This document shows positions 50,729-58,816 of a DNA stretch of 64,000 bases, piece by piece. Each line of letters opens with the position of its first letter. Position 1 is the stretch's first letter. Both the position numbers and the translations under genes were made by a program. A model generated the notes under the pieces. It was not told the DNA's origin and ran no database searches. It saw nothing but the letters and a program-made list of their open reading frames with translations. This stretch comes from G965237725 sp965237725 (GTDB taxonomy: Bacteria; Pseudomonadota; Gammaproteobacteria; Arenicellales; Poriferihabitantaceae), in the NCBI GenBank assembly GCA_965237725.1, contig OZ250151.1:1798001-1862000 (forward strand), in the 5' to 3' direction.

Positions 50729-52447
50729 ATGCGCACTTCACAGCTACTTCTCGCCACCCTCAAAGAAACCCCGGCTGACGCCGAAATCATCTCCCATCAA
50801 TTGATGTTACGCGCCGGCCTGATTCGGCGGGTTGCGGCGGGCATTTACAACTGGCTTCCCATGGGTATGCGGGTTTTGCACAAGGTAGAGAAAATTATTC
50901 GTGAGGAAATGGACCGTTCCGGTGCCCAGGAAGTATTGCTGCCTGGAGTTCAACCCGCCGAGTTATGGCAGGAATCAGGACGCTGGGAACAATACGGCCC
51001 AGAATTACTGCGCTTGAAAGACCGACACGATCGTGATTTTTGTCTCGGCCCCACTCACGAAGAGGTGATCACAACCCTGGTTAAAAATGAGGTACGTAGC
51101 TATCGTCAGTTACCCCTGAATTTTTATCAAATCCAGACCAAATTTCGGGACGAAATTCGCCCAAGATTCGGAGTGATGCGGGGGCGCGAATTTATCATGA
51201 AAGACGCCTATTCATTTCATACCAGTCAGGAATCCCTTCAGGAAACCTATGATGTGATGTACCAGACCTATAGCGCTATCTTTGATCGATTGGGGTTAGG
51301 TTATCGTTCCGTTACCGCTGATGGTGGCAGCATAGGCGGACACACCTCCCACGAATTCCACGTGCTAGCAGATTCGGGGGAAGATACCATCGCCTTTTCC
51401 AGCGAAAGTGGATACGCAGCCAATATTGATCTCGCCCAGGCCCTTCCACCTACCGAGAAGCGCGCCGCGCCCACCCAGGAAATGGTTCTCGAAGATACTC
51501 CGGAAATCAAAACCATCGCGGCCCTGGTAGAAAAACACGGACTACCCATCGAAAAGACCATCAAGACCCTGGTTGTTCACGCCTCCGAGCAATGCGAAAG
51601 CGAATTGATCGCATTACTGGTTCGCGGCGACCACACTCTCAATCCAATTAAAGCCGAAAAACTGGATCAGGTTGCCTCGCCCCTGAAAATGGCGGAAGAA
51701 TCGGTAATACGAAAAGCCATTGGCGCTGGCCCGGGTTCTCTGGGCCCGGTTAATCTACCGATTCCATTTATTGCTGACCTGAGTGTTGCCCAAATGTCTG
51801 ATTTTGGCGCTGGCGCAAATATAGAAGCCAAGCACTATTTTGGAATTAACTGGGATCGGGACGTTGAGTTGCACAACAGTACGGATATCCGTAATGTACT
51901 CGAGGGCGACCCAAGCCCGGACGGTAAAGGGCTAATCACCATAGCTCGAGGCATTGAAGTCGGGCATATTTTTCAGCTCGGCACCAAGTATAGTGAAGCG
52001 ATTAACGCAACTGTCCTTGATGAAGATGGGAAAGCAGTGGAAATGGCCATGGGCTGTTATGGCATTGGGGTAACTCGGGTCATTGCTGCAGCAATCGAAC
52101 AGAAACACGATGACAAGGGAATTATCTGGCCTGATTCCATTGCACCATTTGACGTTGCTATCGTGCCAATTGGAATGAAAAAATCAGAGCGGGTCAAAGC
52201 GGCTGCGCTGGAATTATATGATCAGTTGAGAAAGGCTGATTTTGAGGTCTTACTAGACGATAGAAACGAGCGACCAGGGGTTATGTTTGCTGATATGGAA
52301 TTAATTGGAATTCCTCATCGTATTGTACTGGGTGAACGCAGCCTCGAAAAAGGAATGGTGGAATACGTCCATCGAACAAGGGGTGATGAAAAAGACTTAC
52401 CTTTAGAAACCATTGTTGCAGAACTATCCAGACTAAAAAGTCAATAA
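50729..52447 (+). CDS. proS: Prolyl-tRNA synthetase
   Basis: The 572-residue enzyme is a standard bacterial-type class II prolyl-tRNA synthetase: the N-terminal MRTSQLLLATLKETPADAEIISHQLMLRAG region, catalytic motifs 1-3 (PTHEEV, FRDEIRPRFGVMRGREFIMKDAYSFH, GCYGIGVTR), an editing insertion (about 225-400) and the anticodon-binding domain (APFDVAIVPIG...LLDDRNERPGVMFADMELIGIPHR). It charges tRNA-Pro. The gene is intact and isolated, 77 nt from the divergent GNAT start. Confidence 0.98.
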   Translation: MRTSQLLLATLKETPADAEIISHQLMLRAGLIRRVAAGIYNWLPMGMRVLHKVEKIIREEMDRSGAQEVLLPGVQPAELWQESGRWEQYGPELLRLKDRHDRDFCLGPTHEEVITTLVKNEVRSYRQLPLNFYQIQTKFRDEIRPRFGVMRGREFIMKDAYSFHTSQESLQETYDVMYQTYSAIFDRLGLGYRSVTADGGSIGGHTSHEFHVLADSGEDTIAFSSESGYAANIDLAQALPPTEKRAAPTQEMVLEDTPEIKTIAALVEKHGLPIEKTIKTLVVHASEQCESELIALLVRGDHTLNPIKAEKLDQVASPLKMAEESVIRKAIGAGPGSLGPVNLPIPFIADLSVAQMSDFGAGANIEAKHYFGINWDRDVELHNSTDIRNVLEGDPSPDGKGLITIARGIEVGHIFQLGTKYSEAINATVLDEDGKAVEMAMGCYGIGVTRVIAAAIEQKHDDKGIIWPDSIAPFDVAIVPIGMKKSERVKAAALELYDQLRKADFEVLLDDRNERPGVMFADMELIGIPHRIVLGERSLEKGMVEYVHRTRGDEKDLPLETIVAELSRLKSQ

Positions 52448-52559
52448 AATCGTCAAAAGTTATATTACAAAAAATTTATTTTATATTATTCAAAGGTGCT
52501 ACACTCGCATTCAGATACTGGATTAGAGTTTGTATTTACTGTTTAGTATTGTTCGCAGA

Positions 52560-52615
52560 CAGCTTTGTGAGGAAGCTGACGTAATTTTATAGTCACCTCG
52601 GTGGCTCATTTTTTT
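52560..52615 (+). promoter_or_regulatory. Structured 5' leader of the cold-shock gene with attenuator-like hairpin
   Basis: Two hairpins stand in the leader. CAGCTT (52560-52565) pairs with AAGCTG (52573-52578). AGTCAC (52591-52596) pairs with GTGGCT (52601-52606), including one G-T pair, and is followed after CA by seven T residues (52609-52615). The second has the form of an intrinsic terminator and ends 20 nt before the ATG at 52636. A temperature- or translation-controlled readthrough is plausible, since cold-shock genes often have regulatory leaders. Confidence 0.5.
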
Positions 52616-52635
52616 GAAGTAAGAGGTTAGTTAGT

Positions 52636-52848
52636 ATGTCAGGTGAATTGGTCAATGGAACTGTTAAATGGTTCAACGATGCCAAGGGTTTTGGTTTTAT
52701 CGAGCGAGAAGGAGAGGCGGATGTGTTCGTCCATTATCGCGCCATAGTTGGAAGTGGTCGTAAAACACTTCACGACGGTCAGCAAGTTACATTTGAAATT
52801 ACTGACGGCGAAAAAGGCCCTCAGGCGGAAAACGTAACACCGCTATAA
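52636..52848 (+). CDS. Cold-shock domain protein (CspA family)
   Basis: The 70-residue product is a single cold-shock OB-fold with RNP1 (KGFGFI) and RNP2 (VFVHYRAI) and the opening GTVKWFNDAKGF. It binds single-stranded RNA/DNA as an RNA chaperone. The usual F residue in RNP2 (VFVHFS) is Tyr here. The gene stands alone between proS and csaA, with its own leader and terminator. Confidence 0.95.
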   Translation: MSGELVNGTVKWFNDAKGFGFIEREGEADVFVHYRAIVGSGRKTLHDGQQVTFEITDGEKGPQAENVTPL

Positions 52849-52855
52849 GTTTCGG

Positions 52856-52885
52856 ACAATCATTCTTTTTTGAACGAATGATTGT
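52856..52885 (+). terminator. Terminator hairpin after the cold-shock gene
   Basis: ACAATCATTC (52856-52865) pairs perfectly with GAATGATTGT (52876-52885) across a 10-nt loop, 8 nt after the cold-shock stop codon, and is followed by TGTTGTTTG. The remaining 200 nt up to csaA contain no recognisable element. Confidence 0.7.
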
Positions 52886-53089
52886 TGTTGTTTGAAATTT
52901 ACCTGCATGTCCCCAAGTCGGGGGATGTGGGTAAAAAGCACCTGATGTTACCCAAGTAGTCTGGGTGTGGACTAGTTTGGGGTGTAGTTGTGCTCCCAAA
53001 CCAATTTACTACGCGCTAGTCTGGCCGATGTCCTAACCACTGGTCAAATCGACGGCGAATCACATTTCCTGGCCAAACCCTGAAATTAC

Positions 53090-53440
53090 TCAGGCGATAG
53101 ACAGCCCATTGGTTACCCTCGCATCCGGTTTGATCAGAATGACACCATCGTCGGTAACGACCCCCAGAATCAGGACTTCTGACTTTATGCCAGCAACACG
53201 TAGCGCTGGAAAGTTTGTAACCGCAGTAATTTGTTGCCCCACCAGTGTATCAGGCTGATAATGATCGGTAATTTGTGCTGAGGTGGTTTTAATGCCCAAT
53301 TCCTGGCCGAAATCAATTTCCATGACATAAGCAGGCTTTCTCGCCTTGTCATTAAGGCGCGCGGAAATTACAGTACCAACATTAATTGATACTTTCATAA
53401 AATCCGCTATTTCAATTGTGCCTGACTTTTGTTCTGACAT
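53090..53440 (-). CDS. csaA: CsaA-like tRNA-binding domain protein
   Basis: The 116-residue protein is a stand-alone EMAP-II/Trbp111 type OB-fold: MKVSINVGTVISARLNDKARKPAYVMEIDFG, then SAQITDHYQPDTLVGQQITAVTNFPALRVAGIKSEVLILG. Relatives (CsaA) act as export-related chaperones or tRNA binders. The length is typical, and the gene diverges from the flavin reductase gene. Confidence 0.92.
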   Translation of the reverse strand: MSEQKSGTIEIADFMKVSINVGTVISARLNDKARKPAYVMEIDFGQELGIKTTSAQITDHYQPDTLVGQQITAVTNFPALRVAGIKSEVLILGVVTDDGVILIKPDARVTNGLSIA

Positions 53441-53512
53441 TTGTTTTTCTCACTATTAGTTGCGCCACGAAGGTAATTGACCGTAAATGAATAAATAGTA
53501 ACTGGAGCTGCC

Positions 53513-54127
53513 ATGCTAATTGATCTGACTAAACTCAGTAAACCAGATGTTTATTTCACCATGACACAAACCGTGTTACCTCGACCCATTGCCTGGGTAC
53601 TGACCCGAAATGAAAATGAAAGTTTTAATCTCGCTCCATTTTCCTATTTTAATGCAGTTTGTACGGATCCCCCTCTTTTAATGTTCTCCGTCGGACTGCA
53701 AGACGACGGCAGCGCAAAGGATACATTAAGGAATTTAAAACGCGAATCCCAGCTTGTGATTCACATTGCAAGCTGCTCCCAGCTTGACGATCTGAATCAA
53801 AGTTCCGCTACATTGCCGGCGGGAGAATCGGAAGTAACGTTTGGGAACCTGGAGACTGTACCAGTTGACGGCCACGAAATGCCAAGATTGGCCGAGTGCA
53901 AAGTTGCCTATCTGTGTCGCCTGCACAAAATACAGGAAATTGGGAACAATCTTCAATCTCTGGTCTTTGCCGAAATAGACAACATTTACGTAGAAGATGA
54001 CTGTATAGAAATCAATGACAAAGGTCGACTCACAATAAATGCTGATGTCATTCAACCATTATCCCGACTGGGGGCAAACCAGTATTCCACATTCGGTGAA
54101 GTAATCACCGTAAAACGTCCGGCCTAA
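53513..54127 (+). CDS. Flavin reductase-like FMN-binding split-barrel protein
   Basis: The 204-residue product has the flavin reductase domain: PRPIAWVLTRNENESFNLAPFSYFNAVCTDPPLLMFSVG, and KDTLRNLKRESQLVIHI. Such proteins bind FMN and reduce it with NAD(P)H, or act as esterase-like members. It is about 19 kb from the nearest Rieske gene, so a role as their reductase is not supported. Confidence 0.88.
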   Translation: MLIDLTKLSKPDVYFTMTQTVLPRPIAWVLTRNENESFNLAPFSYFNAVCTDPPLLMFSVGLQDDGSAKDTLRNLKRESQLVIHIASCSQLDDLNQSSATLPAGESEVTFGNLETVPVDGHEMPRLAECKVAYLCRLHKIQEIGNNLQSLVFAEIDNIYVEDDCIEINDKGRLTINADVIQPLSRLGANQYSTFGEVITVKRPA

Positions 54128-54159
54128 AATTCCCAGCTACAAAAGGCTAGAGAGAAAAG

Positions 54160-54804
54160 TTAGTTCTGCAGTATCGCGTTTATTGATGACAACATGCTTT
54201 CAGCTCCTCGATAATCCATTGAAATTCGATGGGGCACACTTTCGTTGATCAACATCAGGCTTGGGAATCCCTGAATACCAAGCTGTCTTGAAAAATCAAT
54301 TTCATCGAGGAGTTGCTGCTGTACTGCTGCAGAATTCAATGCTTCGCAAAACAGTTCAGCATCCAGTCCAAGGGTCTTTGCTAAACCAATAAGGGTTGAA
54401 TCATCAGAAGGATTTTTGGCGTCAAGATAGTATGCTTTCTGAATGGCGCTGGTCATATCTGTATCAAATTGTTGCCCCTGCATTCGCGCTGCGATAACCC
54501 CTCGACACGCAGGATACGTTGAACGCCTTGGTGTGCACGCCGTCCAGAAATCGAAGTTAAACTTCGTCCCGGGGATGGTTGTCTGTATTTTGTTCCAGGT
54601 GTCCTGCAAATACACTTTCATATCTTCTGGCATGAGTTCTTCAGAGTCTGGCGCGAGTCCACCCAGCAGTCGGGTTAGCTCTACATTTGCTGGCAATTGA
54701 TCTATCAACTGATTTATTGCCGGCTGGAATCCCCAACACCAGCTACACATGGGATCATGAACATAGATCAGAGTGTGCTCTGATTGAAGATTATTGCTAA
54801 TAAT
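54160..54804 (-). CDS. DsbA/FrnE-type thioredoxin-fold protein, unusual start
   Basis: The core matches DsbA-family oxidoreductases with the CxxC motif DPMCSWCWGF and a C-terminal cis-Pro region (LGIQGFPSLMLI). The only ATG in frame (54750) is the Met just before CSWC, which would remove the first beta strand (LIYVHDP) encoded in frame upstream. The upstream frame is open to a TAG at 54808-54810, and the strong site GGAGG lies just upstream of ATT codons at 54804 and 54801. Either a rare ATT start is used or a one-base shift separates it from the ATG that overlaps the SDR stop. With the longer form the product is about 213 residues. Confidence 0.75.
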   Translation of the reverse strand: MISNNLQSEHTLIYVHDPMCSWCWGFQPAINQLIDQLPANVELTRLLGGLAPDSEELMPEDMKVYLQDTWNKIQTTIPGTKFNFDFWTACTPRRSTYPACRGVIAARMQGQQFDTDMTSAIQKAYYLDAKNPSDDSTLIGLAKTLGLDAELFCEALNSAAVQQQLLDEIDFSRQLGIQGFPSLMLINESVPHRISMDYRGAESMLSSINAILQN

Positions 54805-54816
54805 TCCCTACCTCCA

Positions 54817-55566
54817 TCACCTGCCGCCTGCGATATCAATAAAACTGCCTGTGCAATAAGAAGACTGCTCTGACAATAACCAAAGGATAGCATCAGCAAC
54901 CTCTTCGGGTTTTCCTGGGCGGTTTAGGGGAATATTATTTCGAACCCGTTCCATCCGATCAGGTTCTCCACCTTTTGCATGGATGCCAGTTTCTATAAAC
55001 CCGGGGCGAACGGCATTTACTCGGATCCCTTCGCAAGCCACTTCATTGGCGAGACCGATAGTCAATGTATCCAGGGCACCTTTGGATGCAGCATAGTCCA
55101 CGTACTCTCCCGCTGAGCCCAATCGCGAAGCTGCGGAGGAAACATTTACAATTGCACCGCCAGCGCCGCCGCGGGCACTGGACATGTATTTTATCGCCTC
55201 TCTTGCACATAAAAAACTGCCCGAGATATTCACCGAAAACATCCGGTTTAGCCTTGCCCCATCCATATCAATAACCCGCATCTGTTTTTCCATGATTGCG
55301 GCATTGTTAACCAGCCCGCCAATTGGCCCTAACTCGGTATTGGTAAATTCAAATAGCTGGACTACCGCGGATTCGTCCGAGATATCCGCGCAAAAGCTTT
55401 TTGCAATACCCTCGTTTTTTCTGATTTGATCAACAATGTTTTCCGCAGCGTCCAGGTCGCTACGATAGTTAACCAATACACGCCAGCCCTGACGGGCTGC
55501 CAGAACCGCCGTGGCTGCGCCGATCCCCGAGCTTGCTCCAGTTATTATTAATGCTTTACCTGGCAA
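54817..55566 (-). CDS. Short-chain dehydrogenase/reductase (FabG-like)
   Basis: The 249-residue enzyme has the SDR cofactor motif TGASSGIG, the NNAAIM strand (LVNNAAIM), catalytic Ser in NVSSAAS and YxxxK in YVDYAASKGALD, and a C-terminal GSFIDIAGGR. It would use NAD(P)H to reduce a carbonyl or the reverse. It precedes the DsbA-like gene with almost no gap, suggesting a two-gene operon. Substrate unknown. Confidence 0.92.
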   Translation of the reverse strand: MPGKALIITGASSGIGAATAVLAARQGWRVLVNYRSDLDAAENIVDQIRKNEGIAKSFCADISDESAVVQLFEFTNTELGPIGGLVNNAAIMEKQMRVIDMDGARLNRMFSVNISGSFLCAREAIKYMSSARGGAGGAIVNVSSAASRLGSAGEYVDYAASKGALDTLTIGLANEVACEGIRVNAVRPGFIETGIHAKGGEPDRMERVRNNIPLNRPGKPEEVADAILWLLSEQSSYCTGSFIDIAGGR

Positions 55567-55713
55567 TATAATTTTCCTGAATCCATGGGCCTCGCAAGAA
55601 ACTTTTAGAAGAGTTCATATTAAATTCATTGATCACTGGTAAGGTTCATAGTCTATACATTTCAATGATTGAATAATACCGGGCAAATTGGCCCAAATAT
55701 TTCAGGACTTATC

Positions 55714-56214
55714 ATGAAAAATCGAAATTGCTTTTTATCCGCTCTAGTCCTACTAACTGGTCTGTTTTGGCTGTCACCTACCATGGCCGCATCCGAAGAA
55801 GAAAGTCTGCTCGACGAAGCCGTTTCAGCAATCGAGGCTGGGGTGGAAGTTGTTACCGAAAAATCTTCCGAGGCCTGGGAGGCGACTAAAGACGGCACCA
55901 GTGCAGCAGTAGAGTACACCACTGAAAAAGGCGCAGAGGCTTATGAAGCAAGTAAAACCAGCGTGGAAAAAGGCGCAGAATATGTCGGTGAAAAATCATC
56001 TGAAGCCTGGGATGCAACCAAGCAAGGCGCAAGTACTGCCGCAGATGTAACCGCGGAAACTGCATCAAAAGGATGGGATGCCACCAAAGAAGCCGGGTCT
56101 GAGGTTGCGGAATATAGTCAGGAAAAATACCAGCAGGTTAGCGAGTCTTTAAACTCAGAAAACGACGAAACCGCTATCGTCGAAGATAAAAGTATTCATC
56201 AGGATTCGGATTAG
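55714..56214 (+). CDS. Exported LEA-like repeat protein
   Basis: From ATG 55714 (AGGA ribosome site 9 nt upstream) the product is 166 residues with a signal peptide (MKNRNCFLSALVLLTGLFW, cleavage after SPTMA). The mature part is hydrophilic and built of imperfect 11-residue-type repeats such as SSEAWEATKDG, SSEAWDATKQG and KGWDATKEAG, rich in Ala, Glu, Lys and Thr, as in LEA group 3 proteins. Such proteins are disordered and protect against drying or freezing. Start at 55669 would add 15 non-signal residues. Confidence 0.8.
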   Translation: MKNRNCFLSALVLLTGLFWLSPTMAASEEESLLDEAVSAIEAGVEVVTEKSSEAWEATKDGTSAAVEYTTEKGAEAYEASKTSVEKGAEYVGEKSSEAWDATKQGASTAADVTAETASKGWDATKEAGSEVAEYSQEKYQQVSESLNSENDETAIVEDKSIHQDSD

Positions 56215-56219
56215 TTAAT

Positions 56220-56867
56220 TTACTGGGTCGATTTTCTGGCGATCACATAACTGGTAGTGGGGATTTCGTAAGAATCCTTTGTTCCTGATTTTATATCCGA
56301 ATCCAGAATTTCGAAGTCCCGGAAGATTGAATCAAGCTCCCCGGGCTCAACCACAAAATCTGGATTGAACCGCGGATTTTGGATAAGAAAATAGGTATTA
56401 AACGTTTTGTAAAATATAATACCTCCAGGTTGCACGGCATTAGTTAAATTTTCAAACAACGATCTTTGTAAATAACGGACCACACAAATTAGATCAAATG
56501 CATCCACTGGTAACACGATAGATTCGAGGTCACAAACCAAAGGAAATATTTTCAGGTTATGGGCCTTTGCCGATGCCTGACATTTTTCTATGGCAAGATA
56601 CGCACCATCGCAGGGAATAACCTGAAACCCCAGGCTGGCCAGATATAGCGCATTGGCGCCGGTACCACAGGCCAGGTCCAGTGCCAGACTCTGGTCCCTG
56701 TCATGACGAGTGCCCGCTTGTCGTCGCGTGTTCAGAATTTGCTTAATATATTGTCGATTTTTTACCAGTTCGGGCTCACCGACTGGGCTGACTAGACTCG
56801 CTTCGTGGGATTTGTTCGTATATTTTCTGTTCCATTTAGCGATATCTGGATTAGCTGTTCGCGTCAA
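56220..56867 (-). CDS. SAM-dependent methyltransferase, TehB-like
   Basis: The 215-residue protein has the class I SAM fold: LALDLACGTGANALYLASLG (motif I), VIPCDGA, and PGGIIFYKTFN. The N-terminus resembles TehB-type enzymes. The start is TTG at 56867 and overlaps the moeA stop by 17 nt; no ATG is available nearby. It follows moaC and moeA on the same strand and may be co-transcribed; a role in cofactor synthesis is not implied. Confidence 0.83.
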   Translation of the reverse strand: MTRTANPDIAKWNRKYTNKSHEASLVSPVGEPELVKNRQYIKQILNTRRQAGTRHDRDQSLALDLACGTGANALYLASLGFQVIPCDGAYLAIEKCQASAKAHNLKIFPLVCDLESIVLPVDAFDLICVVRYLQRSLFENLTNAVQPGGIIFYKTFNTYFLIQNPRFNPDFVVEPGELDSIFRDFEILDSDIKSGTKDSYEIPTTSYVIARKSTQ

Positions 56868-58128
56868 AAGGCTGGACCTCCACCAACTCTCCGGCTTTGG
56901 CCCCGGTAGAGTCGTCGGCCAGGATAATGAAACAATTGGCCTGACTCATGGAGCTTAAAATCCCGGAACCCTGTTCACCTGTGGAAGTTACTACTGTGTC
57001 ACCATTTTCACCAATAGATAACACCCCGCGTTGATATTCCATTCTCCCGGGTTTTTTTCTTAAATTATCGATCAGCCTGACGCGCAACTTCATTGGCACG
57101 TCAAACTTTTCCCCCGATAATTGTTTTATTGCGGATTTTACAAAAATTTTAAACGTAACCATCACTGATACCGGGTTTCCAGGCAACCCAAAAAACAGAC
57201 TGTTTTTAAGCTTGCCAAATGACAGCGGTCGACCAGGCTTGACGGCCACTTTCCAGAAACTAACCTGACCCAATTCCGACAGGGTTTGCTTAATATAGTC
57301 CGCATCGCCAACCGACGCACCCGCAGTGGTAATAATCATATCCGCAGCCAGACTTGCAGATTTGAACGTTTCCGCGATTTGTATCGGATCATCTTTAACA
57401 ATACCCAGATCAATTTGCTCAACGCCCAGATCACTGAGCATAGCGTTTAAGGTATAACGGTTGGAATCATAAACCTCACCTTTCTCCAGTGGCATGCCGA
57501 TGGAACGAAGCTCATCACCATTGGAAAAATAGGCAATGCGGGGTCGACGAAACACATTCACCTCGCCAATACCCAGTGATGCAATCACCCCCAAATGAGA
57601 GGCCCTGAGCCGAAGGTGGGCCGGAATTGCCACCTCCCCGGCCTTCAAATCCTCACCAGCATAACGCACATTTGCACCTTTCTTCGCGCCAATATGTTTT
57701 GCTGATGGAATAAAAACTTTATCACTTTCTACGGAAACATTTTCCTGAATCACAACACTATCGGTGCCATCTGGCATTACCGCCCCGGTCATGATTCGTA
57801 CACACTGGCCACTTCCAATAACTCCTGAAAACGCTTTGCCGGCAAATGATGCGCCCACCAATTCAAACTCTCTAGTTTGATCTGCCAGTAAATCGTCGGT
57901 ACAAATGGCATAGCCATCCATGGCTGAGTTAGTATGGTTTGGCACATTTTCCGGACTGACAATGTTCTCCGACGTCACCCTGCCCATTGCTGATGTCAAT
58001 GGGATCGACTCCGTATCAGTGACTGGACTAACAACCTCGGCAATATGGGTAATGGCCTGAGTCACAGTAATGGAATTTGGGTCAAAGTCACATGAAAAAG
58101 CGGCTTGATCTTCATTCACTGTTTTCAT
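56851..58128 (-). CDS. moeA: Molybdopterin molybdenumtransferase MoeA
   Basis: The 425-residue protein has the MoeA pattern: SAMDGYAI, MTGAVMPDGTDSVV, TTAGASVGDADYI and GLPGNPVSV, with four domains of normal length. MoeA inserts molybdate into adenylated molybdopterin. It follows moaC by 42 nt. No molybdoenzyme is seen in the window. Confidence 0.97.
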   Translation of the reverse strand: MKTVNEDQAAFSCDFDPNSITVTQAITHIAEVVSPVTDTESIPLTSAMGRVTSENIVSPENVPNHTNSAMDGYAICTDDLLADQTREFELVGASFAGKAFSGVIGSGQCVRIMTGAVMPDGTDSVVIQENVSVESDKVFIPSAKHIGAKKGANVRYAGEDLKAGEVAIPAHLRLRASHLGVIASLGIGEVNVFRRPRIAYFSNGDELRSIGMPLEKGEVYDSNRYTLNAMLSDLGVEQIDLGIVKDDPIQIAETFKSASLAADMIITTAGASVGDADYIKQTLSELGQVSFWKVAVKPGRPLSFGKLKNSLFFGLPGNPVSVMVTFKIFVKSAIKQLSGEKFDVPMKLRVRLIDNLRKKPGRMEYQRGVLSIGENGDTVVTSTGEQGSGILSSMSQANCFIILADDSTGAKAGELVEVQPFDANS

Positions 58129-58170
58129 TGTGTTGATTCTCGAGGGTCTGTAATCAGCGTCACCAATGTC

Positions 58171-58662
58171 CTATATTTTCTCTCGATTCCACTCACCCGA
58201 TCTTCCACCGCTTTTCTGAACCAGTTTTACATCGGTAATTTCCATTCCCCTGTCCACTGCCTTACACATGTCATAAATTGTTAAAAGCGAAACCTGCACA
58301 GCGGTTAGCGCTTCCATCTCAACCCCGGTACGCTCGGTAGTCTGGGTAGTTGCCTGGCATTTTACCGCGTTGTTCGCGGAATCTATTTCCAGGTCGATAA
58401 TAACTTTGGTCAGCATAAGCGGGTGGCACAATGGAATTAGATCAGCGGTTTTTTTCGCAGCCATTATTCCGGCCAGTCTTGCAATACCCAAAACATCGCC
58501 CTTTTTGTGACTTCCGCTTTCGATCATGCTCAGGGTTTCACCGCTCATTTTGATCAGGCCCTCGGCAACCGCTTTTCTTAAGCTAACTTCCTTTTCACTC
58601 ACATCCACCATATGGGCTTCACCCCTGTCATTGAAGTGAGTTAGTCCAGAATTTTTGTTCAT
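58171..58662 (-). CDS. moaC: Cyclic pyranopterin monophosphate synthase MoaC
   Basis: The 163-residue enzyme has the MoaC signatures LIPLCHPLMLTKV, TGVEMEALTAV, YDMCKAVDRGM and KSGGRSGEW. It makes cyclic pyranopterin monophosphate from the MoaA product. It is the first gene of the moaC-moeA pair. moaA is not in the window. Confidence 0.97.
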   Translation of the reverse strand: MNKNSGLTHFNDRGEAHMVDVSEKEVSLRKAVAEGLIKMSGETLSMIESGSHKKGDVLGIARLAGIMAAKKTADLIPLCHPLMLTKVIIDLEIDSANNAVKCQATTQTTERTGVEMEALTAVQVSLLTIYDMCKAVDRGMEITDVKLVQKSGGRSGEWNREKI

Positions 58663-58816
58663 TGAATTTTCATTTACCTGGGGTTTATATTAGTGATATT
58701 GTAGTGTGGCTGGTCATACATTGAAACAAGCCCTATTGTGAACCAGTACTATTCCATTGACAACGACAAGACCATTACTTAAGCGGACGAACCTGAAATT
58801 TAGTTAAAACCTATCG

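Noticed and set aside
52886..53089. Possible small RNA or gene between the cold-shock gene and csaA
   Set aside because: There is a G/C-rich imperfect hairpin near 52905-52930, but no promoter, terminator or conserved frame could be supported.
53513..54127. Flavin reductase as electron donor for the Rieske oxygenases
   Set aside because: It is a split-barrel FMN protein without ferredoxin or FAD/NAD reductase domains and lies about 19 kb away from the nearest Rieske gene.
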